A stretch of 64,000 nt of DNA. Origin: CAYQEC01 sp964569015 (GTDB taxonomy: Bacteria; Actinomycetota; Acidimicrobiia; Spongiisociales; UBA5794). Location: the NCBI GenBank assembly GCA_964569015.1, contig CAZMSN010000003.1:31323-95322 (forward strand), written 5' to 3'. A program made the translations under genes and the position numbers. Below are positions 17,386-25,009 of the stretch, piece after piece. Within the stretch, counting starts at the first letter, position 1. Each line of letters opens with the position of its first letter. Below the pieces are notes generated by a model. That model saw only the letters and a program-made list of their open reading frames with translations, had not been told where the DNA came from and ran no database searches.

Positions 17386-19029
17386 ATGGTCACCAGCAAC
17401 GTCGATCGGAAGCTGGGTGAGGTGCTCGTCAAACGTCGCCTCCTGAGCCGGGATGACCTCGAATCCCATTTGGCTACCGTGAGTCGCACCGGCGAAGCGC
17501 TTCCCAATGTCTTGCTCGCCGCAGGGGGTGTGGAGCAGGTTGATCTCCTGCGAGTGGTATCGGAGCAGGTCGGTGTCGGTTTCGTCGATCTGGGGGCTCC
17601 CGACGCGCCCGTACCCGAGGCGGACGCACTGCACACCGTCCCCCAAACGCTGGCCGAGGAGCTCGGGGTGCTGCCGCTTCGATTGGAGACGGACGGGACA
17701 CTCGTCGTCGCCATCGACAATCCCCTCGACGACGATCGCCGCCGTGTTCTCGGGCAGGCGATCGACGGTGAGATCCAGATGATGCTGGCGCCGCGACCCT
17801 CTCTCCGTCGGGCCATCCTGCACGCCTACGACTCTCTGGACGGTCTCTCGCGGGCTCCCGGGGTTCCCGTCACCGGCTCTTCCGGCCCCGGCGATGTGCG
17901 AGGCGGGGAGCAGACTCGGGGCGGATCCGAAGAGGGAGACGATGGTGACGATGACGAGAGGATCTCGGTCACTGATCTCCTCCTCAGGCTGTTGAAGCGG
18001 AAGGGCTCCGATCTGCATCTGTCGGTGGGCGCCCCACCGATGCTGCGTATCGACGGATCCCTGGTGCCGCTCGACGACGTGGGAACGCTCGGGCCGTACC
18101 AGCTTCGCAAGATGATCTACGCCATTCTGACCGGCCGCCAGCGCGAGGAGCTGGAAGAGAACCTCGAGCTCGACCTGTCCTTTCCCATGAAGGACGTTGG
18201 CCGGTTCCGCGTCAACGTGTTCTTCCAACGAGACTCGATCGGAGCCGTGTTGCGGGCGATTCCCAACCAGATCGTGCCGCTGTCCGATCTCGGGATCCCG
18301 CCCATCGTCGAAGGATTCGCCCAGCTCCAGCACGGCCTCGTTCTCGTGACCGGCCCGGCTGGTTGCGGCAAGTCGACCACGCTGGCGTCGATCGTTGACC
18401 TGATCAACACCTCCCGTGCTTGTCACGTCATCACTCTCGAGGACCCGATCGAGTTCACACACCACCACAAGCGCTCGGTGGTCAATCAGCGAGAGATCGG
18501 CAGCGATACCCGGTCGTTCTCGATTGCGTTACGTCATGCGCTCCGGCAGGATCCCGACGTCATTCAGGTCGGCGAGATGCGAGACTTGGAGACGATCTCG
18601 ACCGCGATCACCGCCGCCGAGACCGGCCACTTCATCCTGGCGACTCTCCACACGCAGGATGCCCCCCAGTCGGTGGAGCGCATGATCGACGTGTTCCCAT
18701 CCCAACAGCAGCGCCAGGTCCGGGTCCAACTCGCCAACTCGCTGCAGGCGGTGGTATCCCAGCAGCTGTTGCCGCGCGCCGACGGCACCGGACGGGCGGC
18801 GGCGGTGGAAGTGATGGTGGCGACCCCGGCGATTCGCAACCTGATCCGGGAGGGGAAGGTCCATCAGATCACGACTGCGATGCAATCGGGCGGCAAGTTT
18901 GGGATGGAGACGATGGACGACTCTCTGGCCCGGCTCGTCAGGACGGGTAAGGTCGCCTACGAGGTCGCCTACGAGCATGCCCACGATCCCGAGGGCTTCG
19001 AGAGCCTGACAAAGAGGCGGGCACGATGA
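17386..19029 (+). CDS. pilT: PilT-family retraction ATPase with an extra N-terminal MshEN-like domain
   Basis: About 547 residues, compared with about 350-370 for ordinary PilT. Residues 1-150 resemble the PilB/MshE N-terminal domain (KLGEVLVKRRLLSRDDLESH and VGVGFVDLGAPDAP), but both LG..L...G repeats are degenerate. An acidic, Gly-rich linker follows. The PilT core then shows SDLHLSVGAPPMLRIDG, Walker A GPAGCGKSTTLAS, EDPIEFTHHHKRSVVNQREIG, VGEMRDLETISTAITAAETG and HTQDAPQSVERMIDVFP, which are PilT rather than PilB signatures. PilT depolymerises pili to retract them. ATG 17386 is chosen over GTG 17380 because it is 7 nt after a -10-like box. It overlaps pilC by 4 nt. Confidence 0.88.
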   Translation: MVTSNVDRKLGEVLVKRRLLSRDDLESHLATVSRTGEALPNVLLAAGGVEQVDLLRVVSEQVGVGFVDLGAPDAPVPEADALHTVPQTLAEELGVLPLRLETDGTLVVAIDNPLDDDRRRVLGQAIDGEIQMMLAPRPSLRRAILHAYDSLDGLSRAPGVPVTGSSGPGDVRGGEQTRGGSEEGDDGDDDERISVTDLLLRLLKRKGSDLHLSVGAPPMLRIDGSLVPLDDVGTLGPYQLRKMIYAILTGRQREELEENLELDLSFPMKDVGRFRVNVFFQRDSIGAVLRAIPNQIVPLSDLGIPPIVEGFAQLQHGLVLVTGPAGCGKSTTLASIVDLINTSRACHVITLEDPIEFTHHHKRSVVNQREIGSDTRSFSIALRHALRQDPDVIQVGEMRDLETISTAITAAETGHFILATLHTQDAPQSVERMIDVFPSQQQRQVRVQLANSLQAVVSQQLLPRADGTGRAAAVEVMVATPAIRNLIREGKVHQITTAMQSGGKFGMETMDDSLARLVRTGKVAYEVAYEHAHDPEGFESLTKRRAR

Positions 19030-20270
19030 GCGCCACCGAGGTCAGTTCCACCTACCGCTATCGCGTCCGGGACAAGACGGGGATGATCGTCTCGGGCGAG
19101 ATCGACGCCAGCTCTCCGGCGAGGGTGGCCGAGATGCTCCGTGAACAAGGACTGACACCGATCCACGTCGAGGCGAAATCGACCAGCTTGCTGCAACGCG
19201 AGATCAAGATCCCCGTCCTCGGCAATCGACTGAAGCCCCGTGACGTCGTCATCTTCAGCAGGCAGTTCGCCACCATGATCAACTCGGGGCTGTCGCTCAT
19301 CAGAGCCCTCGGGGTGCTCGTCGAGCAGACCTCGAGCCCGGCGCTCGCGGAGATCCTCAGAGAGGTGCGCTCCGATGTCCGCGAGGGCGCCAGCCTGTCG
19401 TTTGCGATGGAGAAGCATCCCAAGGCGTTCAACGAGCTCTACGTGGCGATGGTCCGCGCCGGCGAAGTGGGTGGGGTGCTCGACGAGACGCTCAATCGCC
19501 TGGCCGGGATGCTCGAGGCCAACCTCAACCTCCGTTCCAAGGTTCGATCGGCGATGGCCTATCCAACCGTGATCGCCATCCTCATCACCGGAGTGACGGC
19601 GGCGATGATCATGTTCGTGGTGCCGATCTTCGCCAACATGTACACCGAGATCGATGAGGAAGCGGTGCTCCCGCTGCCGACGCGGATGCTCGTCTCCGTC
19701 TCTTCGACGGTGACACGCTGGTGGTTCGTGATCGTGGGCCTGATCGTGGCCGCGGTGTGGGGGCTGCGGCGCTGGCGCAGCACCGAGGCCGGGAGGCTCG
19801 CCCTCGACCGCCTCAAGCTGCGGATTCCGGTCTTCGGGCGCCTGGCGCACAAGACGGCGATGAGCCGCTTCTCGCGCACGATGGCGGTCCTGAGCGGAAC
19901 CGGCGTGCCGATCCTGCAAGCGATCGACATCGTCGGCGACACAGCCGGCAACCAGGTGGTGACGAACGCCCTGGTGGACGTGAAGGAAGCGGTGCGCGCG
20001 GGCGAGTCGCTGGCGGAACCGCTGAGCCGCCACAAGGTGTTCCCCCCGATGGTGGTGCAGATGATGACGGTGGGGGAGGAGACGGGAGCGCTCGACGACA
20101 TGCTCGCCAAGGTGTCCGACTTCTACGACCGCGAGGTCGACGACACCGTCAACGCCCTCACCAGCCTCATCGAGCCCTTGTTGATCGTGGTCATGGGGGG
20201 CGCCGTGGGAGGGATCCTCATCTCGCTCTACCTGCCGATTTTCAACCTCGCCCAGCTCGTCAACGGCTGA
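19026..20270 (+). CDS. pilC: Type IV pilus inner-membrane platform protein PilC
   Basis: 414 residues, ATG overlapping the pilT stop (ATGA). Two GspF domains are separated by membrane helices. The first domain follows RDVVIFSRQFATMINSGLSL; the second begins FGRLAHKTAMSRFSRTMAVL. Helices are seen near residues 175-205 (VIAILITGVTAAMIMFVVPI), 235-255 and at the C-terminus (PLLIVVMGGAVGGILISLYL). PilC couples PilB and PilT to pilin insertion and removal. The stop is followed by about 100 nt of leader for pilA1. Confidence 0.94.
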   Translation: MSATEVSSTYRYRVRDKTGMIVSGEIDASSPARVAEMLREQGLTPIHVEAKSTSLLQREIKIPVLGNRLKPRDVVIFSRQFATMINSGLSLIRALGVLVEQTSSPALAEILREVRSDVREGASLSFAMEKHPKAFNELYVAMVRAGEVGGVLDETLNRLAGMLEANLNLRSKVRSAMAYPTVIAILITGVTAAMIMFVVPIFANMYTEIDEEAVLPLPTRMLVSVSSTVTRWWFVIVGLIVAAVWGLRRWRSTEAGRLALDRLKLRIPVFGRLAHKTAMSRFSRTMAVLSGTGVPILQAIDIVGDTAGNQVVTNALVDVKEAVRAGESLAEPLSRHKVFPPMVVQMMTVGEETGALDDMLAKVSDFYDREVDDTVNALTSLIEPLLIVVMGGAVGGILISLYLPIFNLAQLVNG

Positions 20271-20294
20271 ACAGGCCCGTCGCGGTCAAATGGG

Positions 20295-20324
20295 CTCAAC
20301 CGCGGAGGCATCCGGAGCCGATAA
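20295..20324 (+). promoter_or_regulatory. Sigma-28-like promoter of pilA1
   Basis: CTCAA at 20295-20299, a 17-nt spacer and a perfect GCCGATAA at 20317-20324. The same boxes recur before pilA2 with a 16-nt spacer, although the spacer sequence has diverged. GCCGATAA is the canonical FliA/WhiG -10 box. Confidence 0.6.
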
Positions 20325-20335
20325 CGGTTGGTGAG

Positions 20336-20352
20336 GGGTCGATGTGCGACCC
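20336..20352 (+). promoter_or_regulatory. Leader hairpin of pilA1
   Basis: A 6-bp stem GGGTCG/CGACCC (20336-20341 and 20347-20352) with loop ATGTG, 8 nt before the AAAGG ribosome-binding site. The stem is conserved before pilA2 while the loop sequence differs, as expected for a selected hairpin or a palindromic operator. Confidence 0.55.
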
Positions 20353-20374
20353 GGCGAGAGAAAGGTCCTTTCCT

Positions 20375-20926
20375 ATGCGATGGATGCGGGAGCGTCTCAG
20401 CAAGGAAGAGGGATTCACGCTCATCGAGTTCATGGTGGTGGTGCTGATCATGGCAGTGCTGGTGGCCATCGCCATTCCGTCCTTCCTCGGATTCCGTCAT
20501 CAGGCCCAAGATCGCGCCGCGCAGAGCGATCTGCGGAACGCGTTGCTGGCCGAGAAGGCCGTCTACACCAATGACAGCTCGTTCACGGGCGTCGAGGCCG
20601 ACCTGAAGGCGTGGGAACCCACGGTGGTGACCGCGGCGGCCTTGAGCACGGACGCGGTGTACGTGCAGTTCGCGGCGGCGACGTCTGATCAGGTGTGCCT
20701 CTCCCAGAAGAGCGACTCCGGGTCGACGTTCATGATCTACGAGAACGGCACCGGCGGCACGTTCTATGCCGCCGCCGGCTCGGGCACCACGATCACGTGC
20801 CCGAGCGCCGCCGCCCCGACCCTGCCACCCAAGCAGGTCAGGGTCGCCTGGAGCGCCACCGGCTTCCCCGACGCTCCGGCGGGGAAGAAGGTCACCCCGA
20901 CACCTGTCACGATCTCGCCGCTCTGA
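20375..20926 (+). CDS. pilA: Major type IV pilin, copy 1
   Basis: 183 residues. The leader MRWMRERLSKEEG ends at a class III cleavage site, G/FTLIEFMVVVLIMAVL, with Glu at +5. The hydrophobic N-terminal helix continues into FRHQAQDRAAQSDLRNALLA, and a globular Ser/Thr/Ala-rich head follows with two Cys (VCLSQ and ITCPS) that may form a D-loop disulfide. A GAGAGAAAGG lies 9 nt before ATG 20375. Copy 2 starts 137 nt downstream and is nearly identical through the helix but differs in the head and C-terminus. This copy has a longer tail ending TPTPVTISPL and has Phe rather than Leu after the +5 Glu. Confidence 0.92.
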   Translation: MRWMRERLSKEEGFTLIEFMVVVLIMAVLVAIAIPSFLGFRHQAQDRAAQSDLRNALLAEKAVYTNDSSFTGVEADLKAWEPTVVTAAALSTDAVYVQFAAATSDQVCLSQKSDSGSTFMIYENGTGGTFYAAAGSGTTITCPSAAAPTLPPKQVRVAWSATGFPDAPAGKKVTPTPVTISPL

Positions 20927-20982
20927 GGGACGGGCCGGCGCCACGACGCCACTTGCCGTATGCGACGGTCAACGGAAAGTGG

Positions 20983-21011
20983 CTCAATCGGTGTGCGGTA
21001 CCCGCCGATAA
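20983..21011 (+). promoter_or_regulatory. Sigma-28-like promoter of pilA2
   Basis: CTCAA at 20983-20987, a 16-nt spacer and a perfect GCCGATAA at 21004-21011. Its presence suggests the second pilin is transcribed independently, not only by read-through from pilA1. Confidence 0.6.
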
Positions 21012-21023
21012 CCATTGGGAAGA

Positions 21024-21040
21024 GGGTCGAGATCCGACCC
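21024..21040 (+). promoter_or_regulatory. Leader hairpin of pilA2
   Basis: GGGTCG (21024-21029) pairs with CGACCC (21035-21040) around the loop AGATC. Stem and position match the pilA1 leader while the loop differs. The hairpin is followed directly by the GAGAGAAAGG ribosome-binding region. Confidence 0.55.
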
Positions 21041-21062
21041 CTTGAGAGAAAGGTCCATTCCT

Positions 21063-21548
21063 ATGCGATGGATGCGAGAGCGTCTCAGCAAGGAAGAGGG
21101 ATTCACGCTCATCGAGCTCATGGTGGTGGTGCTGATTATGGCAGTGCTAGTGGCCATCGCCATTCCCTCCTTCCTCGGATTCCGTCATCAAGCCCAAGAT
21201 CGCGCCGCGCAGAGCGATCTGCGTAACGCGTTGCTGGCCGAGAAGGCGGTCTTCACGGCAACCAACGCGTTCACGGACGTCGAAGCCGAGCTGAAGGCGT
21301 GGGAGCCCACGGTGGTAACCGGCGCCGCCTTGAGCACGGACACGGTGTACGTGGAGTATGCCGCGGCCACGTCTGATCAGGTGTGCCTCTCCCAGGCGAG
21401 CGACTCCGGGTCGACGTTCATGGTCTACGAGAACGGCACCGAAGGCACCTTCTACGGATCGGGCGACGCCATCACGTGCCCGAGCGCCGCCGCCCCGGCG
21501 ATCCCGCCGGTGCAGGCGAGCGTCGACTGGAGCGAAACAGGCTGGTAG
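21063..21548 (+). CDS. pilA: Major type IV pilin, copy 2
   Basis: 161 residues. Leader and helix (MRWMRERLSKEEG/FTLIELMVVVLIMAVL) are almost the same as in copy 1, here with the common Leu after the +5 Glu. The head has the same layout, with two Cys at VCLSQ and ITCPS, but is shorter and ends in SVDWSETGW. The two genes are a tandem duplication that includes promoter, hairpin and ribosome-binding site. Which copy is the main subunit cannot be told; copy 2 is followed by a strong terminator-like hairpin. The ATG at 21015 is rejected as a start because it lies before the hairpin and ribosome-binding site. Confidence 0.92.
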   Translation: MRWMRERLSKEEGFTLIELMVVVLIMAVLVAIAIPSFLGFRHQAQDRAAQSDLRNALLAEKAVFTATNAFTDVEAELKAWEPTVVTGAALSTDTVYVEYAAATSDQVCLSQASDSGSTFMVYENGTEGTFYGSGDAITCPSAAAPAIPPVQASVDWSETGW

Positions 21549-21578
21549 GAGGTTTTGTAAGAGCTTCGTGCTCACGAA

Positions 21579-21609
21579 CGAGGGGACGGACACGGAGTCC
21601 GTCCCCTCG
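21579..21609 (+). terminator. Strong hairpin after pilA2
   Basis: A perfect 13-bp stem (21579-21591 with 21597-21609) with loop ACGGA, 30 nt after the pilA2 stop. There is no U-tract, so it may be a U-less terminator or a 3' mRNA stabiliser that separates pilin expression from pilD. A smaller TTCGT/ACGAA hairpin lies just upstream at 21565-21578. Confidence 0.6.
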
Positions 21610-21675
21610 TACGCGTTCGCCACAATGCCGCGACCCGCTCGGGTGCTTCTCTAGCCTGCGGCATCGGGAGGCACC

Positions 21676-22449
21676 ATGACCGTATCACTCGTCATTCTGG
21701 GGGCCCTGCTCGGGCTCGCCGCCGGCTCGTTCGTCAACGTGGTGGCGTACCGTGTCCCGCAGCGGGCTTCTCTTCTCCGTCCGCCGTCACACTGCCCTCA
21801 GTGCGAGCATGCGATTCTGCGCCGTGACCTGGTCCCGGTGCTGTCATGGGCGTTGCTGCGGGGGAGATGCCGCAATTGTGGGGGGCGCATCTCTATCCGG
21901 TACCCGCTGGTGGAGCTGGGCACGGCTCTGCTGTTCATAGCCACCGTGCTCGTGCTGGGAGCGGTGTGGGTGATACCGGCGTACTGGGTGTTCGTCACGG
22001 TGACCCTGGCGCTGGCCCTCATCGACATCGACCACAAGCTGATCCCCAATCGGGTGCTCTTCCCCGGATCGGGGGTCGCCGCAGCCGCCCTGCTCGCGGG
22101 GGCGATCGCCGAAGGCACACCGGGATGGTGGCTGCGGGGAGTCGCCGGCGCGGCCGGGTACTTCGTCGGGTTGCTGCTGCTGGCGCTGATCGCGCCCCGG
22201 GGCGGCCTGGGCATGGGCGACGTCAAGCTGGCGCTGCTGCTCGGGCTGTTCCTGGGCTACCAGGCGTGGGAGCACGTTCTCCTCGGGGCGTTCATCGCGA
22301 TCCTGCTCGGTGGGTTGGTCTCGGCGGTTCTCCTCCTCATGCGGAGGAAGGGGAGACAGGACACGATTCCCTTCGGTCCCTACCTCGTGGCCGGCGCCTA
22401 CGTGACGATCGCATTCGGGGAGCAGATCCTCGACTGGTACTTGGGCTAG
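21676..22449 (+). CDS. pilD: Prepilin peptidase / N-methyltransferase PilD
   Basis: 257 residues with GGGAGG before ATG 21676. The N-terminal methylase-like domain has two CxxC pairs for zinc (HCPQCEHA and GRCRNCGG). The A24 peptidase domain has its two aspartates in LALIDIDHKLIPNRV and GGLGMGDVKLALLLG. About seven hydrophobic segments are visible, consistent with a polytopic membrane protease. It should cleave and methylate the two PilA proteins and the prepilin-like proteins at 1.3-5.1 kb. Confidence 0.94.
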   Translation: MTVSLVILGALLGLAAGSFVNVVAYRVPQRASLLRPPSHCPQCEHAILRRDLVPVLSWALLRGRCRNCGGRISIRYPLVELGTALLFIATVLVLGAVWVIPAYWVFVTVTLALALIDIDHKLIPNRVLFPGSGVAAAALLAGAIAEGTPGWWLRGVAGAAGYFVGLLLLALIAPRGGLGMGDVKLALLLGLFLGYQAWEHVLLGAFIAILLGGLVSAVLLLMRRKGRQDTIPFGPYLVAGAYVTIAFGEQILDWYLG

Positions 22450-22509
22450 GCATTCCCTCGATGTCGCCGCTGCGTAGGCCTGGTGACGACGGCAGCAGGT
22501 AGCCTGTCG

Positions 22510-22538
22510 TTGGCTCCTTCATGCAAAGGCGCTACGAT
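22510..22538 (+). promoter_or_regulatory. Sigma-70-type promoter before pilM
   Basis: TTGGCT at 22510-22515 and TACGAT at 22533-22538 with a 17-nt spacer, about 70 nt before pilM. It lacks the GCCGATAA box, so the pilMNOP genes may be expressed from a housekeeping promoter. Confidence 0.5.
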
Positions 22539-22608
22539 CAAAACGTGGATGGAATGACAGCGCTGTAATTTCATCCTTCGAGGGGCTCCACAGTCGAGCG
22601 GAGAATGC

Positions 22609-23673
22609 ATGGCCGTAACGGTTGGCCTTGATATCGGCGGTAGTGCCGTGCGGGCCGCGGTTCTCGATTCCGGCAAGAATCGCTGGGTACTGCGCCGGTT
22701 TGCCGAGATGCCGCTGCCACCCGGGGCCGTCACCGCCGGCGAGGTGATCGACGAAGGGGCGGTGTCGGAAGCCATCGCCGCTCTGTGGCGGCGCTCCAAG
22801 CTCCCCAAGCGGCGGATCGTGGTCGGCCTCGCCAGCCAGCGGCTCGTCGTTCGCCAGGTCGACGTGCCGAACCTCGGCGCCGAGGAGTTGGCGGAGGCGC
22901 TGCCCTATCAGGTGCAGGATTCGATTCCGCTCGCCGTCGAGGACGCGGTGCTCGACTACGTCCCCCTCGAGGAGTTCATGACGGCCGACGGCGACCCCAT
23001 GCAGTCGATTCTCGTGATCGCGGTGTACCGGGAGATCGTCGACTCGATGATGCGCGTGCTCGCAGGAGCCAATCTCACGCCGACGGCGATCGATCTCCAG
23101 CCCTTCGGCCTGGTGCGGGCGATCTTCGGCATCGAGGCGAGCGTGGGAAGCCCGCTCCAAGCGCTGGTCGACATCGGGGCTTCGGTGACCCAGGTTGCAA
23201 TCACTCGCGCCGGGACGGCGCGGTTCGTGCGCCTCTTGCCGCGCGGCGGAGAAGATTTCACGTCGGTGCTCGTCAACGGCCTGGAAATGGACGTTGACGA
23301 CGCCGCCGACCTCAAGGCTCGACTCGGGGTACGCGCCGAAGGCACTCCGGCTGAGAGCGACCCGGATGCAGCGGCGCAGCGCCTGCTCACCCTGGAGGCC
23401 GACGAGTTGATCGATGACATCCGCGACTCGATCGACTTCTTCCTCTCCCAATCCGCCGGCACCACTCTCGAGCGGCTGGTGGTGGCGGGCAACGGCGCCC
23501 GGCTCCCGCACCTCGCGAATCGTATGGCTCGGCTCATGGGCGTACAGGTCGAGCCGGCGAGGATTCTCGACATCGTCGAGGTGGGCCGGGTGGAGCTCGA
23601 CGAGGATGAGATGCTCGAAGCCCAGCCGGTGCTACCAACGGCCCTCGGACTGGCGCTGTGGGGGGAGGTCTGA
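22609..23673 (+). CDS. pilM: Type IV pilus assembly protein PilM
   Basis: 354 residues with an actin-like (FtsA/Hsp70) fold: VGLDIGGSAVRAAVLDSG at the N-terminus, LVDIGASVTQVAITRAGTA in the middle and LVVAGNGARLPHLANRMARL near the C-terminus are the nucleotide-binding loops. The family segment PYQVQDSIPLAVEDAVLDYV is present. PilM is cytoplasmic, binds the N-terminal tail of PilN and links PilB/PilC to the PilNO membrane complex. An AGCGGAGA lies just before ATG 22609. Its stop overlaps pilN (TGATG). Confidence 0.92.
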   Translation: MAVTVGLDIGGSAVRAAVLDSGKNRWVLRRFAEMPLPPGAVTAGEVIDEGAVSEAIAALWRRSKLPKRRIVVGLASQRLVVRQVDVPNLGAEELAEALPYQVQDSIPLAVEDAVLDYVPLEEFMTADGDPMQSILVIAVYREIVDSMMRVLAGANLTPTAIDLQPFGLVRAIFGIEASVGSPLQALVDIGASVTQVAITRAGTARFVRLLPRGGEDFTSVLVNGLEMDVDDAADLKARLGVRAEGTPAESDPDAAAQRLLTLEADELIDDIRDSIDFFLSQSAGTTLERLVVAGNGARLPHLANRMARLMGVQVEPARILDIVEVGRVELDEDEMLEAQPVLPTALGLALWGEV

Positions 23674-24290
23674 TGCGGCCCATCAACCTTCTCCCGCCCG
23701 AGGCCTTCGAGCGCAGCGCCGGCCGGCGGCGGTTCGTCCGGCTCGCCCTCATCGGCCTGCTTTACCTCGTACTGCTCGGACTCGTCTTCATCATCGCCCG
23801 GCGCGACACCGCCGACATTCGCCACGACGTCGACGCCCAGCTCGCCGTCAACTCCAACCTGGAGGCGCAGCGGGCCGAGATGCAGGGCGCCGACGAGCTG
23901 GTGGATCGTTACGACCAGAACAGTGCGCTCCTGTCGGCGCTGCTGGTCTCCGACGTGTCGTGGGGACGGATACTCAATGACCTGGGGCGGATGATCCCCG
24001 ATCGGATATGGCTCGCCAGTTTCCAGGGAAGGGTCGACAACGACCCGACCACGCCGGCGCACGGGACCATTCAGGTGAGCGGCACCGGATTCGACTTCGG
24101 AGACGTGGCTGCGTGGTTGCGGGCGCTGGACTCCGACCGCTTCCCCTCGGTGGCGGGCACCTGGGTATCGACCGTGGCAGGCGAGGAGATCAGCGACATC
24201 CCGGTGGTCGTCTTCGAGTCGCAGACCTCGCTGACGGAGTCAGCGCTCACCGATCGTCTCGCCGAGCGCATTCCGGAGGTGGGGAGATGA
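23673..24290 (+). CDS. pilN: Type IV pilus assembly protein PilN
   Basis: About 205 residues starting at ATG 23673. The N-terminal MRPINLLPPEAFERSAGRR carries the INLLP motif that docks into PilM. A single membrane helix (ALIGLLYLVLLGLVFIIARR), a coiled coil of about 50 residues and a ferredoxin-like periphery domain (WGRILNDLGRMIPDRIWLAS) follow. It starts inside the pilM stop and overlaps pilO by 4 nt, so the three are translated as one operon. Confidence 0.9.
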   Translation: MRPINLLPPEAFERSAGRRRFVRLALIGLLYLVLLGLVFIIARRDTADIRHDVDAQLAVNSNLEAQRAEMQGADELVDRYDQNSALLSALLVSDVSWGRILNDLGRMIPDRIWLASFQGRVDNDPTTPAHGTIQVSGTGFDFGDVAAWLRALDSDRFPSVAGTWVSTVAGEEISDIPVVVFESQTSLTESALTDRLAERIPEVGR

Positions 24291-25009
24291 AGCGCTCCAC
24301 CATCTGGCTGCTCGTCGGAGGGCTCTTGGTGGGAACCGTGGTGTGGTGGATGTTCCTGATGTCGCCGGAACGGTCCTCGGCCGCCGACGCCCGTGAAGAG
24401 CTGGAGATGGCCCAGCTTCGAGAGGCGACGATCCGCACCCAGATCGCTCAGCTCTCCGACATCATCGACACGGAGATCTCCTACCGGTTCGCCATCGGCG
24501 AGATGGAGACCGCGGTCCCGGTTCAGCCACAGGCAGACGTCTTCATCGAGGACCTCACCTTCCTCGCCGAGAGCACCGGGGTCGACATCTTCTCGTTCGC
24601 CCTCTCCCGGCCGACGCCGATCGAGTTCACGGCCGCAGGCCAGGTCGGGCTCGAGGCCTACGCGGTGACGGTGACCGTCTCCGCGCAAGGCCAGTACTTC
24701 GAGGTGCTCGGCTTCCTGTACGGCCTGGAGGCGATGGACCGGCTGGTACGGGTCGATTCGATCGGCCTCAGTCCCGGGCAAGAGGCCGAGGAGCCGGAGC
24801 AGCCGCCCGAGGAGCCGGAGGAGGACGGCACCACGACCACCACGACGACGATCGCCGAACCGCGCCTTCGTCCCGAGCCCGACGTGCTCGCGGTCCAGAT
24901 AGCTATGAGGATCTTCACGCGCAGCGCGGCGGACGTTCCCGACACTAGTTCGGTGCCTGCCGACGGTGGATCGGCCGAGATCGAGAGCGGCGAGGAGTCG
25001 ACCCAATGA
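24287..25009 (+). CDS. pilO: Type IV pilus assembly protein PilO
   Basis: About 240 residues. One N-terminal helix (WLLVGGLLVGTVVWWMFLM) is followed by a coiled coil (DAREELEMAQLREATIRTQI) and a PilO ferredoxin-like domain (VFIEDLTFLAESTGVDIFSF; VTVSAQGQYFEVLGFLYGLE). An acidic Pro/Glu stretch and a run of seven Thr form a flexible insert before the last strand. PilO pairs with PilN outside the membrane. It overlaps pilN and the next gene by 4 nt each. Confidence 0.88.
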   Translation: MKRSTIWLLVGGLLVGTVVWWMFLMSPERSSAADAREELEMAQLREATIRTQIAQLSDIIDTEISYRFAIGEMETAVPVQPQADVFIEDLTFLAESTGVDIFSFALSRPTPIEFTAAGQVGLEAYAVTVTVSAQGQYFEVLGFLYGLEAMDRLVRVDSIGLSPGQEAEEPEQPPEEPEEDGTTTTTTTIAEPRLRPEPDVLAVQIAMRIFTRSAADVPDTSSVPADGGSAEIESGEESTQ

